From a virus, in the IMG/VR virus record IMGVR_UViG_3300022542_000375, positions 1-49,840 of that record: a stretch of DNA of 49,840 bases. One strand, given 5' to 3'. The translations under genes and the position numbers were made by a program. The notes below the pieces were generated by a model. That model was not told the origin of the DNA. It worked only from the letters and a program-made list of their open reading frames with translations, and made no database searches. Within the stretch, counting starts at the first letter, position 1, and each line of letters begins with the position of its first letter. Positions 6,711 to 14,267 of this stretch are shown here, one piece after another.

Positions 6711-7190
6711 GAAAGGGGAAGAAAGGCAGCCGGGGAGTAAACGAGGACACTCCCTAAACGGAGAATCAAGAAAACCTGCTCATTGACAAATAATCGGTTC
6801 CAGCCTAAAGGTTCCCAACCTTTAAAACCGATTCAAAAAATCTTTAGAAGTCTGGCTGACTGAATCAGCAAGCAAGCCCTCAATTCCTTAGCCGGAAGAT
6901 CGGGCAAGCGTTGGATTGTGTTATTACTGAGATAATGATTATTTTACCTATCCTGAATCAATGGCATTATTCTTTATGCTACGTTAGGAGAGTGTAAAGA
7001 GGTTTACATAATGTTTGTATGGGGCAAGCGCCCTTCCGTCGTTCACGATGTGAACTTCCGTTGTGAACGGTAACCAATAATCACCGGGTATGGTCAACGG
7101 TGACGGCATCAAGTACCTGATACGGGTAACATGCAAGGGTAACGGTGACCAAGATAATCGTTGTTTCAAGTGGTAACATAAACCTTATAA
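6711..7190 (+). ncRNA. candidate large structured non-coding RNA, about 480 nt
   Basis: No gene fits here, and G+C is visibly higher than in the flanks. Helices seen: GGCAG 6725-6729 with CTGCT 6776-6780 enclosing GGGAGT 6733-6738 with ACTCCC 6749-6754; AATCGGTT 6792-6799 with AACCGATT 6826-6833 enclosing AAAGGTT 6807-6813 with AACCTTT 6817-6823; GCTGA 6855-6859 with TCAGC 6865-6869; ATAATG 6932-6937 with CATTAT 6965-6970; TGTAAA 6993-6998 with TTTACA 7003-7008; GGGC 7022-7025 with GCCC 7030-7033; GTTCAC 7041-7046 with GTGAAC 7050-7055; CCGTT 7058-7062 with AACGG 7066-7070; TCACCG 7081-7086 with CGGTGA 7098-7103. It starts just after a promoter and ends before a protein gene. It resembles large phage RNAs such as GOLLD or ROOL in size and density of structure; I could not match it to either. 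Confidence 0.5.
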
Positions 7191-7203
7191 TAAGGAGGAA
7201 ACT

Positions 7204-7377
7204 ATGAAATCATACCATGAACAGAATTATCCTGTGAGTATAAATGTAAGTGTGACCTTTAGTCTTTTTGATGAAGACGATACTTTTGAGGATAGCATCA
7301 AGGGTTTAAATGAAGGCCATGCATTATACTTGGCCCGGTTGAATTGGCCTGATGCAGTTATTATAGAGATTATATAA
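7204..7377 (+). CDS. unknown small acidic protein, 57 aa
   Basis: ATG at 7204 has AAGGAGG six bases upstream. The protein is acidic in the middle (LFDEDDTFEDS), followed by a helix (GHALYLARLNW). The ribosome-binding site overlaps a small palindrome (CCTTAT/ATAAGG) that could hide it. The family is not recognised. Confidence 0.65.
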   Translation: MKSYHEQNYPVSINVSVTFSLFDEDDTFEDSIKGLNEGHALYLARLNWPDAVIIEII

Positions 7378-7389
7378 TAAGGATAGAAT

Positions 7390-7581
7390 ATGAAACCAAT
7401 TATTGAACTTACTTTAAAGGATGGCAGTTATTTTGTAGACTTTGTTAATTGTATAGAAATATTCAAACAATTTGGTACAACAACTCTGCAAACGGCATAT
7501 TGTCTTCCACTGACATTCCGCGAAGCAAAGGCATTTCTTCAAGCGTTGAATCCAGATCATAAAATAAAGGTAATTAAATAA
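7390..7581 (+). CDS. unknown small protein, 63 aa
   Basis: ATG behind AAGGAT, 12 bases after the previous stop. It has a strand (IIELTLKDGSYFVDFVNC), then helix (REAKAFLQAL), and a basic end. No recognised family. Confidence 0.6.
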   Translation: MKPIIELTLKDGSYFVDFVNCIEIFKQFGTTTLQTAYCLPLTFREAKAFLQALNPDHKIKVIK

Positions 7582-7590
7582 GGGGGAAAT

Positions 7591-7986
7591 ATGAGAAACT
7601 TAACACATACACCATTTATACTTTTTTCAGTTGAACAAGGGAAATGTACCGCAAACGATAACGCAGTGCATACACAAGCTTGCAGAAATAATTTACAATT
7701 AAATAGTATTGATTTTAAGGAGGTTATTGGTTTTTACGATGGGAAAAGCGAGGTATCTTTTTTGGTGGTAGATACTGATAAGAATTTCAGATGTGTGAAG
7801 CAAATAGTAAAGCGGTTCAATCAGGAATGTATTTTGTTAGTTGATCAGTTTCGTAATGCAACACTTGATTTCTTGAGCTGGGAAGATCCACAAAACATTG
7901 GTACTTTTCAATCAGTAGATTCGGCAAGTGGGCATAACGCTTATACAGTTGATCCAGCAACAAGCAAAATTTACGTTTGTAAATAA
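7591..7986 (+). CDS. unknown protein, 131 aa
   Basis: ATG behind AAGGGGG. The segments EVSFLVVDTD, VKQIVKRFNQECILLVD and GTFQSVDSASGHNAYTVDP suggest a compact alpha/beta protein. The middle pattern resembles conserved small phage proteins of unknown function. No catalytic motif is clear. Tight spacing places it in the early operon. Confidence 0.65.
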   Translation: MRNLTHTPFILFSVEQGKCTANDNAVHTQACRNNLQLNSIDFKEVIGFYDGKSEVSFLVVDTDKNFRCVKQIVKRFNQECILLVDQFRNATLDFLSWEDPQNIGTFQSVDSASGHNAYTVDPATSKIYVCK

Positions 7987-8001
7987 AGGAGATAAAGATT
8001 A

Positions 8002-8214
8002 ATGGAATGTAATCAGTTACAGAGGCAAGAGTTATCAGCGTGTATAAGAAGGATTGATGCATTTGCGAGATTTACAACAAGGGATGCGGAAGAACTTACA
8101 CGTTTGAAGCACCAAACAATCAAGACAGTTCGTAGAATGAGGTCCGGTGTACCGGAGACGAACGACAAACAATGGCATTTGCCGACTATCTGGAGGCATT
8201 GCCGTGACATGTAG
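8002..8214 (+). CDS. unknown helical basic protein, 70 aa
   Basis: The ATG lies 12 bases after GGAG, a long but usable spacing. Arg- and Gln-rich helices (LQRQELSACIRRIDAFARF, LKHQTIKTVRRMRSG) suggest nucleic-acid or protein binding. It ends in TAG. A gap of 230 bases without a gene follows; no clear promoter is seen in it. Confidence 0.5.
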   Translation: MECNQLQRQELSACIRRIDAFARFTTRDAEELTRLKHQTIKTVRRMRSGVPETNDKQWHLPTIWRHCRDM

Positions 8215-8444
8215 GGGGAGATCACAAAGAAGCCCAACGGAGTTTAGGACAAGGCGGGATTTACAAAGCTCACACGGCCTAGGGCGTAGAAGGATGGGAA
8301 ATAGGGAATTAATTACATGAGGATTTTTGATATGATTATGGTACAATAGTATTTCATTACTTGGTTAGTAGTGAAATACAGTGGTATTATAAGCAAAAAA
8401 GACTTAACGAAAAGGGAAGGCCGGATTTTGAAACGGAGGATATT

Positions 8445-8630
8445 ATGAAGAGCTGGAAGGACAACCCAATGTATCGGCACAGTAAGGGTAAGGGATTACC
8501 AAAATGCCAATTCTGTTTGTTTTTCGGTGAGCTGAGCCGAGCAACTTTCAGATGCAACTCATGTGTAAATATTGCACATGGCACCAAGGACTTTTTTGTC
8601 CCCGCGAGTAGGGGAGGCCGGAGGTCATAA
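8445..8630 (+). CDS. small zinc-ribbon protein, 61 aa
   Basis: ATG 8445 is preferred over the upstream frame because GGAGGA precedes it. Two CxxC pairs (KCQFC and RCNSC) about 14 residues apart form a zinc ribbon. The ends are basic. Its stop touches the start of the SprT-like gene, whose ribosome-binding site lies inside this gene, so both are made together. Confidence 0.65.
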   Translation: MKSWKDNPMYRHSKGKGLPKCQFCLFFGELSRATFRCNSCVNIAHGTKDFFVPASRGGRRS

Positions 8631-9140
8631 ATGGATAAGCAACTACTATCAAGTAAGGCATTGATCAAACGGACAAAGCGCATCTTTCGCCAATATGGGG
8701 TGAAGGATGTGAAAATTGGCATTGTAACTAACAATAGAGGGATTGCTGTCACGCAATATATTACAGGGAAACGTAAGGCGCGGGTTGCGTTTGATCCACT
8801 ACTTTTATTTGCAAAAAAATATTCTCATGTAGATGAAGTTATTCGGCATGAATTAGCACATGTTCTGGATTTTAAAAATAGAGACACATCGGATCATGGT
8901 CCAGAGTGGGCTAAGTGGGCAAAAAAAACAAAAGCACCTGCAGATGCATATATCTCTTTCAAAAATAAGGGAAGGCTTGAGGTACATTGCAAGAATTGTG
9001 GGGCAATATTGACTAGGTATCCTGTATTAACACAACAAAAGGCCGATTATCTTATTAATTGTATGATTCATGCAGCATGTGGTTTTGCTGGAAGAGTAAA
9101 GATAGTGGATAGTTATACAAAAGGGGTGTACCTTGGTTAA
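8631..9140 (+). CDS. SprT-like zinc metalloprotease, 169 aa
   Basis: SprT-family proteins are zinc-dependent metallopeptidase-like proteins; relatives (Spartan) cut proteins bound to DNA. The sequence shows HELAHVLD (H73, E74, H77), the third metal ligand region DHGPEWAKW (H89), and a C-terminal zinc ribbon (CKNCG at about 122-126 plus Cys near 144 and 150). The length is close to bacterial SprT. GGAGG precedes the ATG. In the phage it may free replicating DNA of bound proteins or damage a host factor; that is inference. Confidence 0.85.
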   Translation: MDKQLLSSKALIKRTKRIFRQYGVKDVKIGIVTNNRGIAVTQYITGKRKARVAFDPLLLFAKKYSHVDEVIRHELAHVLDFKNRDTSDHGPEWAKWAKKTKAPADAYISFKNKGRLEVHCKNCGAILTRYPVLTQQKADYLINCMIHAACGFAGRVKIVDSYTKGVYLG

Positions 9141-9215
9141 ATATCAATTGTGTGCCCTAAATATTTGGGGCACATGGTGGGTGTTTAACACCTACAACGC
9201 AAAATCGGAGGCCAT

Positions 9216-9407
9216 GTGAATCTTTATACAAGGAAGGATTTACAGTCAGGTTTAGGTTCAAGAGAATATGAAACAATGAAAATTGGAAAAGTTGGTAAAA
9301 ATAAATATGCTACTTATCCGATGCATTGCGTTTTACCGGAAGGCGTAACTTTAGTCGGGCATGTGTACCCGACGCAACACGGTGTGAAATTACAATGGTG
9401 TAATTAG
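9216..9407 (+). CDS. unknown small protein, 63 aa
   Basis: GTG start after GGAGG; the ATG one base earlier is followed at once by a stop and cannot serve. Rich in Gly, Lys and Tyr; likely beta structure (MHCVLPEGVTLVGHVYP). No recognised family. Confidence 0.55.
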   Translation: MNLYTRKDLQSGLGSREYETMKIGKVGKNKYATYPMHCVLPEGVTLVGHVYPTQHGVKLQWCN

Positions 9408-9415
9408 GAGGTTTT

Positions 9416-9589
9416 ATGGAATATGATATTTTAGCGGTTATCAGGCAGATGGAATATCAAGTAGAGTCTGAAAGTAGGGCTTTAGTAAAATTGGTTTTAA
9501 ATCATTCACCGGGGCAGGGGGCAAAGGCCAGAAAAATCCGAGCAATAGCGAACGGTAGAGCAAGATTACTGACACGTTATCATTATTAG
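9416..9589 (+). CDS. small basic helical protein, 57 aa
   Basis: ATG behind AGGAGG. The N-terminal half is a mixed helix (IRQMEYQVESESRALVKLVL), the C-terminal half strongly basic (KARKIRAIANGRARLLTRY). It may bind nucleic acid. Ends in TAG, nine bases before the next ATG. Confidence 0.55.
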   Translation: MEYDILAVIRQMEYQVESESRALVKLVLNHSPGQGAKARKIRAIANGRARLLTRYHY

Positions 9590-9597
9590 GGGGAATA

Positions 9598-9822
9598 ATG
9601 AAGCAGGTGGTGTGGGTATCACCCCTATGGGATGATCAGCGTAGGGTATACAGTGAGGACACATTTTTGGTGAAACATGGCACAAATACGCTTGGTGTGG
9701 TATATCTTAAGAGGGGTGGCTTGGTACGTGTGTTTGACCATATCACCGGGGTAGATGATAATGTCAACGGCCTGCGAGAAGCTGTTGAAAGATTGATAAA
9801 TTCATATGAATTGGAGAGTTAA
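9598..9822 (+). CDS. unknown small protein, 74 aa
   Basis: ATG after AGGGGGAATA. Beta-rich N-terminal half (VVWVSPLW, FLVKHGTNTLGVVYL) and a helical end. Stop and the next start overlap as TAATG, so translation is coupled. No recognised family. Confidence 0.6.
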   Translation: MKQVVWVSPLWDDQRRVYSEDTFLVKHGTNTLGVVYLKRGGLVRVFDHITGVDDNVNGLREAVERLINSYELES

Positions 9823-10130
9823 TGAAGCCGGGGAATATAATTTTAAGGATGGCCGATGGCCAGACAGATAAAATGGTTATTGGGTTTGTGGACGGACCGT
9901 TGTGTATTCATCCCGTAGTAAATGGTCCCGGATGGGTGGTAACCCACCGGGAAACGGGTTTGTCTTTAACAAAAACTCTTACACAAGATGTTGCAGAGAC
10001 GGTAGTTGCTGAACTATTGACATTTGGGGATGCAGTTTGGAATTTCGGGAGCCCCAGAGAATTTACAGCTGCAGCAGAAAAACATGCGGATAACATTCAG
10101 GCTATCTGTAAAAAATATTTTAATAAATAG
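9822..10130 (+). CDS. unknown protein, 102 aa
   Basis: Starts in the stop of the preceding gene. Gly- and Pro-rich strands in the first half (VDGPLCIHPVVNGPGWVVTHRE) and two Ala-rich helices at the end. No recognised family; co-translated with its upstream neighbour. Confidence 0.6.
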   Translation: MKPGNIILRMADGQTDKMVIGFVDGPLCIHPVVNGPGWVVTHRETGLSLTKTLTQDVAETVVAELLTFGDAVWNFGSPREFTAAAEKHADNIQAICKKYFNK

Positions 10131-10138
10131 GAGTGCGA

Positions 10139-10327
10139 ATGTCAAAATTAAGGGACCCATTTCCAGAAGAAATAGGAACCGCTGAATTTGAGGCGGTTTG
10201 GGAATGTATTAAAAATTGGGATATAGCCACAGGCCATGACAAAGATATGGCTGGTAATGATTTGTGTACTTCTGCAAAGGGCAATCACGTCGTTGCAATA
10301 CTTGATTTCTTGAGGGATGTTAAATAA
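10139..10327 (+). CDS. conserved-type small phage protein, 62 aa
   Basis: ATG 10139 is chosen because GGAG lies just ahead of it; a GTG six bases earlier is less well placed. The core EFEAVWECIKNWDIATG plus GNHVVAILDFLRDV resembles a small helical protein seen in many phage early regions. Function unknown. Confidence 0.65.
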   Translation: MSKLRDPFPEEIGTAEFEAVWECIKNWDIATGHDKDMAGNDLCTSAKGNHVVAILDFLRDVK

Positions 10328-10353
10328 GGAAACAGGATGAAAAGGGAAAAGTT

Positions 10354-10629
10354 ATGGAATCAGCAGTTGATGTATTTGCAGATAAATTACTAACCGATAG
10401 TGAAAAGTCCGAACGAGATTTCCCGGGCGCCTATAATGTAATTCGACAATGTATTTATTGTGGAAACGACACAGGTGTTGGTCACACACAAACATGGGCG
10501 TTTAATGCCTTATGTAAAGCCGGTCTGAATATACCCTGCGTTTGCTCAAGGTGTTACGGAATATTGTTTGAGGCGTGTGAACGATATTATAACCAAAATC
10601 CTGCAAAAGCAGATATAATGGGGTTTTAG
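10354..10629 (+). CDS. zinc-finger protein, 91 aa
   Basis: ATG after GGGAAAAG. Cys pairs CIYC (about 33-36) and CVCSRC (about 61-66) frame a loop with His and Trp, consistent with a treble-clef or zinc-ribbon fold. Acidic N-terminus. Probably a nucleic-acid or protein-binding accessory; family unknown. Confidence 0.6.
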   Translation: MESAVDVFADKLLTDSEKSERDFPGAYNVIRQCIYCGNDTGVGHTQTWAFNALCKAGLNIPCVCSRCYGILFEACERYYNQNPAKADIMGF

Positions 10630-10639
10630 TGGAGGAACA

Positions 10640-10849
10640 ATGAGCTTACATACGATTACAAGACTTGAGGGCTATCTGGCAGGAATGGAAGGCCAGCCAT
10701 TTGCTGATAACCCATATCAGGGAAGGACATTGAGTTTTCAACAGTGGAAAAACGGTTGGTTCAACGGCTGTGAAATAAAAGTTCTAATGCAGAGGGTTAC
10801 CGAAGGCCAAAACTGTGATTGTGCGAATTGTAAATGTAAAAGTAAATAG
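10640..10849 (+). CDS. RMF/CrpP-like small protein, 69 aa
   Basis: ATG after GGAGG. Residues 9-47 (EGYLAGMEGQPFADNPY, then FQQWKNGWFNGCE) match the spacing G-x2-AG-...-NPY-...-W-x2-GW seen in ribosome modulation factor and small phage or plasmid proteins of that superfamily. The C-terminus is Cys-rich (CDCANCKCK). RMF makes ribosomes dimerise; phage relatives have unknown roles. Similarity is by motif only. Confidence 0.45.
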   Translation: MSLHTITRLEGYLAGMEGQPFADNPYQGRTLSFQQWKNGWFNGCEIKVLMQRVTEGQNCDCANCKCKSK

Positions 10850-10856
10850 GTGAGTT

Positions 10857-11126
10857 GTGAACAGAACTTGGACGATAATCAATAGAGGGGTGCATATTAC
10901 CTCATTCCTTCCGCATGATCCCGGCGGACCTATGGTGCTGGTGGTACCGTGTCCACAACAAGTAACAGTAGAGGACACACATTTTTACTTTGTTTTAATC
11001 ATTCAAAATGAAGGCACGCAGCTTATACCCTCATTTATGAACGCAACAGAGATATTTCAGTTTCTTGGGATATCGGAAGAACTATTACCAACGCTCGACG
11101 AGTGGGAAGGGGGGAGCCTACAATGA
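10857..11126 (+). CDS. unknown protein, 89 aa
   Basis: GTG start after AGGTGAG. Beta-rich first half (GVHITSFLPHDPGG, MVLVVPC), helical acidic end. The stop overlaps the next ATG (ATGA). No recognised family. Confidence 0.55.
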   Translation: MNRTWTIINRGVHITSFLPHDPGGPMVLVVPCPQQVTVEDTHFYFVLIIQNEGTQLIPSFMNATEIFQFLGISEELLPTLDEWEGGSLQ

Positions 11127-11437
11127 AAGAAATAACAGGTTGGGAAACTTTTGTTGATAGTGTACCGACAGAGACAGACGATTCCAACTTTGAGTTGTCA
11201 GCTATCATGTATGATGTAAGCGTAGATGGTCATACTATTACCATGACCCCAATGGAGGAACATGGACTTGCCCTTAAAATCACGAAGGTAGGTGAAAATG
11301 AGTATGCAGTTGCATACGATATTCATGGGGTGTTTGTCGATCGTGGTGCAAACGTAACAAAAGAACAACTTATGATCAATTGGGAATTACCTGAGGAAGT
11401 ATTTATTTATCAGGATAAGGTATTAAAAGATGAATGA
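11123..11437 (+). CDS. unknown acidic protein, 104 aa
   Basis: ATG 11123 is used because GGGGGGAG lies ahead and the preceding stop overlaps it. Acidic overall, with alternating strands (HTITMTPMEEHGLALKITKVG, EYAVAYDIHGVFV). No recognised family. Confidence 0.6.
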   Translation: MKEITGWETFVDSVPTETDDSNFELSAIMYDVSVDGHTITMTPMEEHGLALKITKVGENEYAVAYDIHGVFVDRGANVTKEQLMINWELPEEVFIYQDKVLKDE

Positions 11438-11516
11438 AGAACTTATATTTCTACTTATGACTAGTTTATTTTTCATTACAGCGGTTGTAATTCTGATGAT
11501 AGTGGGGGTAATATGA
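11430..11516 (+). CDS. 28-residue single-span membrane peptide
   Basis: Starts inside the end of the upstream gene and ends in ATGA shared with the next start. After MNEE the rest is one hydrophobic segment with no charge. Such peptides are common in phage early operons and may act on the membrane. The coupling on both sides supports a real gene. Confidence 0.5.
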   Translation: MNEELIFLLMTSLFFITAVVILMIVGVI

Positions 11517-11737
11517 GAATATTCACAATGTTTTGGCGAACAGGGCAAAGGGAAGTCCTTAAAGGACAAACAATGGAAGATGCACTTTCACGAGCAGGGT
11601 ATGGTGCAGGAGCTATTCCTGCATTAGATTTTTATGCAAATGGTAATAATGATAATTATATTTGGGATGATGCATTGAGAGAGTGGATAACCCATGTACA
11701 ATGGAATGAGATTCAACGATGTGATGATAGGACATAA
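11513..11737 (+). CDS. unknown protein, 74 aa
   Basis: ATG overlaps the previous stop, with GGGGG inside the preceding gene as ribosome-binding site. Mixed composition; Asn/Asp-rich loop (NGNNDNYIWDD). No recognised family. Confidence 0.6.
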   Translation: MRIFTMFWRTGQREVLKGQTMEDALSRAGYGAGAIPALDFYANGNNDNYIWDDALREWITHVQWNEIQRCDDRT

Positions 11738-11740
11738 ATA

Positions 11741-11947
11741 ATGGTTTTACACGGCGTGGAATTCCGGAACAAGATTACAGGCCGTAAAGTTATAATCTTT
11801 CCATTCAATACTACAAAAAAATTATGGCGTGTATTCACGGAAATAGACGATAAAATTTTACAGTTTGAAATTCGGGATGGGGACAGGCTTGATAAATTTC
11901 TTAAAAAAAGTTGTGAATTTGTAAAACAGAGGATCACAAATGTATAA
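11741..11947 (+). CDS. unknown basic protein, 68 aa
   Basis: ATG after AGGA, four bases past the preceding stop. Alternating strands (VEFRNKITGRKVIIFPF) and a basic helical end. Overlaps the next start by eight bases. No recognised family. Confidence 0.55.
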   Translation: MVLHGVEFRNKITGRKVIIFPFNTTKKLWRVFTEIDDKILQFEIRDGDRLDKFLKKSCEFVKQRITNV

Positions 11948-12335
11948 AATATACCCAACGAGAGGACAAAAAAATAAGGCCTCACCAGAGGCAACGGATT
12001 TGGTGGAGATTACCAATTTAGAGTTCCAATTTAAAACAACACCATTTACTATTTTTATGATAGAGGGCACCCCATATTTTCAAATGACAAACGTGTGTAA
12101 GTCATTAAATTTGGGTAGTCCATCAACCCGGTGGTATGATATTCCTGAGCAACTCAGGATTAAACGCAAACTACCAAAGCCCCATAATCAAACCAGACGT
12201 GGGCTTGTAACAGTTGAAGGATTTTTATATTTACTTGATAGGGCTAGGGACCAAGAGCGAGCAACCAAAGTCAAGATGTGGTTGCACCAATCACTTAATA
12301 GGATAATGGAAAATAGGGGGTTACCATGTGTTTAA
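11940..12335 (+). CDS. BRO-N-like DNA-binding protein, 131 aa
   Basis: BRO N-terminal domains bind DNA and occur in phage antirepressors. Residues about 38-120 carry a pattern of that kind: FTIFMIEGTPYFQMTNVCKSL, then a basic loop, then LVTVEGFLYLLDRA and KVKMWLHQSL. The usual C-terminal effector domain is absent; the protein ends soon after the BRO domain. AGAGGA precedes the ATG. It could regulate early transcription or act on a host repressor; similarity is by pattern only. Confidence 0.6.
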   Translation: MYKIYPTRGQKNKASPEATDLVEITNLEFQFKTTPFTIFMIEGTPYFQMTNVCKSLNLGSPSTRWYDIPEQLRIKRKLPKPHNQTRRGLVTVEGFLYLLDRARDQERATKVKMWLHQSLNRIMENRGLPCV

Positions 12336-12493
12336 GATGCGCAGCATGCAATGAAATGTTACACGACGATGATGATTATGATGGATTGTGTGGGACATGC
12401 GCAAAAGTCAAGCACGATCTTTTAAGTCCAATGATGGAGTTGGCAGATATCGTCAGAGAATTGGTAGATGATTCTGATGAAACTACCGAATAA
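12326..12493 (+). CDS. small zinc-ribbon protein, 55 aa
   Basis: Two CxxC pairs (CAAC at 5-8, CGTC near 23-26) separated by acidic residues (HDDDDYDG), followed by a helix. Starts inside the preceding gene and overlaps the primase start, so the three are co-translated. Possibly a replication accessory, by position only. Confidence 0.6.
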   Translation: MCLRCAACNEMLHDDDDYDGLCGTCAKVKHDLLSPMMELADIVRELVDDSDETTE

Positions 12494-13361
12494 ATATTGG
12501 CACGACGAACCGATCGGAGTTGAGGTACTATACAAACATGATAAATGTGTTAAGGAAAGCCATACCGGAAACTTATATGTCAGACGGACCGCGGGGGGGT
12601 ATGTCTTTTGTTGTCATTCATGCCCCTTCCACGGCTTCCAACCTCGTCATGAGTATGGTAGCATCAACGAAACATTACGGATGCATTCTAGGATGCAATC
12701 TACTGATAACTTAGTGGGGAATGATGCACACATTAGATTACCTTTTGATTTCAAGAATGAAATTCCACCAAAGGGTATATGGTGGCTCAAGAAATATCAG
12801 ATTAGCGATAATGAGATATCGACGCTTAATTTCGGGTATTCTGAAACGTACCAGAGGCTAATACTACCCGTCTATTCTTCCGATGGAAGACTTATCTTCT
12901 GGCAAGGTAGAAATCTTGGAGTAGTAGACAAAGACAATCCGAAGTATATTAATCTTAGGAGTAAAGTAAAAAATGTTTTCTTTTTTAGACTGGCTAGAGA
13001 AACAAATAGCGATAGTGGGGGCTTGTCTTCTATTGCTTATGATGATAGGATTGTTCCTCACATGCCTTGCGTTGTGCTTGTAGAGGATATACTTTCCGCA
13101 ATTAAATGTGGGAGAATAGTAAATTCTATAGCAATATTAGGAAGCTATCTATCTGATTATATTATAAATTATATTAGAAAGTATAAGCGAGTTTATATAT
13201 TCCTTGATTATGATAAACGAGCATCTTGCATAAAATATGCACAACGGATCACTTCTTTAACAGGAGTAAAGGCGATACCAATAATAGATAAATGTGACCC
13301 TAAAGAACTTTCTATGAAAAAGTTAAGGAGATTACTAGAGGTAGATGACAAGAAAAGATAA
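12468..13361 (+). CDS. DNA primase (zinc-binding and TOPRIM domains), 297 aa
   Basis: Makes RNA primers for lagging-strand synthesis. The N-terminus has a zinc-ribbon arrangement (C27, H32, C48-C49, C52 around FCCHSCPFHG), the middle matches the RNA polymerase-like part (WWLKKYQIS, LILPVYSSDGRLIFWQGR), and TOPRIM motifs follow: VLVEDILSAIK with E206 and FLDYDK with D247 and D249. This equals the N-terminal half of T7 gene 4. The helicase half is a separate gene beyond two HNH genes, at 14268. Two start codons are possible, 12468 or 12477; neither has a strong site. Confidence 0.85.
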   Translation: MILMKLPNKYWHDEPIGVEVLYKHDKCVKESHTGNLYVRRTAGGYVFCCHSCPFHGFQPRHEYGSINETLRMHSRMQSTDNLVGNDAHIRLPFDFKNEIPPKGIWWLKKYQISDNEISTLNFGYSETYQRLILPVYSSDGRLIFWQGRNLGVVDKDNPKYINLRSKVKNVFFFRLARETNSDSGGLSSIAYDDRIVPHMPCVVLVEDILSAIKCGRIVNSIAILGSYLSDYIINYIRKYKRVYIFLDYDKRASCIKYAQRITSLTGVKAIPIIDKCDPKELSMKKLRRLLEVDDKKR

Positions 13362-13596
13362 ATATACAAATAGTGATGGATACGTACAAGTGTATTGTCC
13401 TTATCATCCAAGGGCAAATAAAAATGGCTACCTACCGGAGCATATTTTGGCTATTTATGATGCTATAAATGGTTATCCAAGAAGTGCGCATGTTCATCAT
13501 ATTAATGGTATTAAACATGATAATAGATTGATCAATTTAGTATTATGTTTAAATAATGATCAACATATGATGTTGCACAGAAAGGTGAGAGAATGA
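13345..13596 (+). CDS. HNH homing endonuclease-like protein, 83 aa
   Basis: The core HVHHINGIKHDNRLINLVLCLNNDQHMMLH matches small phage HNH endonucleases (the HHINGxxxDNR...NL pattern). The N-terminal part may form the DNA grip. ATG after GAGG, overlapping the primase end. These enzymes nick or cut DNA and spread their own gene. It lies between the primase and helicase halves, a common place for such insertions. Confidence 0.75.
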   Translation: MTRKDKYTNSDGYVQVYCPYHPRANKNGYLPEHILAIYDAINGYPRSAHVHHINGIKHDNRLINLVLCLNNDQHMMLHRKVRE

Positions 13597-13679
13597 TACA
13601 CTTTATACAGTTTGCACACGTGTATGGTTATTTAATATTTGTTTCTGTAATGTTATATTTGGTAATTACGAGGGGGTGA
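13593..13679 (+). CDS. 28-residue membrane peptide
   Basis: ATGA overlap with the HNH stop. One hydrophobic segment (YLIFVSVMLYLVI) ending in TRG. The stop lies next to the ribosome-binding site of the following gene. Weak but consistent with a translated small gene. Confidence 0.4.
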   Translation: MIHFIQFAHVYGYLIFVSVMLYLVITRG

Positions 13680-13686
13680 GTATATA

Positions 13687-14253
13687 ATGCTGGTCATTGT
13701 CAAATCGTCAAAGAACAGGCCATTGACAAAGATTACAATCGTTGACGCTTTTCGATTGATAAAACAAGGACGAGCAAGGGTAGTCAAACGAAGCCCTATA
13801 ACAATTAAGTTAATTTATAAAAAGACCGAACAAACGTATCTAAACGGATGTACAGGGTATCATTCCAATAGCGCTGTTGAATGGATTGTGTATCATAAAT
13901 TACTGATACAATACAGACTACACAATATAATCCAACGTGTCGAGCATTGGCTTACAGAGCGTCTACATATGTCACATAATGCATGGCGCGATGTGCGTAT
14001 AGGTGTACTACAGCGTGATGGTTTTAAGTGCCAATGGTGCGGTTATATTTGTCCTGTAAAGGAACTACGAAGGAAATCAGATAAGCTCCAGGTCCATCAT
14101 ATTCGATACAAAAGTGAGGGTGGTTCAAATCATCCATCAAACTTGATTACATTATGTCGTAAATGTCATGGGGCGGTCCACAATGGGCGAATTGAGTTAC
14201 CGCAGCATCCAGCACCAGAGTTTGTTGAATTTCTAAAGAAATTGATAATGTAG
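13687..14253 (+). CDS. PLMP/RRXRR-domain HNH protein, IshB-like, 188 aa
   Basis: The first 45 residues (VIVKSSKNRPLTKITIVDAFRL, GRARVVKRSPITIKL) match the N-terminal PLMP (RRXRR) domain of IscB-family nucleases, with PLTK in place of PLMP. Residues about 105-165 form an HNH domain: LQRDGFKCQWCG, then VHHIRYKSEGGSNHPSNLITLCRKCH, with two CxxC zinc pairs. There is no RuvC domain. Length and order equal those of IshB, a proposed relative of IscB of about 180 residues. GAGGGGG precedes the start. It may be a stand-alone homing enzyme or need a guide RNA; no guide RNA was identified. Confidence 0.75.
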   Translation: MLVIVKSSKNRPLTKITIVDAFRLIKQGRARVVKRSPITIKLIYKKTEQTYLNGCTGYHSNSAVEWIVYHKLLIQYRLHNIIQRVEHWLTERLHMSHNAWRDVRIGVLQRDGFKCQWCGYICPVKELRRKSDKLQVHHIRYKSEGGSNHPSNLITLCRKCHGAVHNGRIELPQHPAPEFVEFLKKLIM

Positions 14254-14267
14254 GGGGAATAATCAAT

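Noticed and set aside
6711-7190. Cluster of tRNA genes
   Set aside because: No cloverleaf, no T-loop GTTCRANNC in place and no CCA-adjacent acceptor stem was found; the helices are arranged differently.
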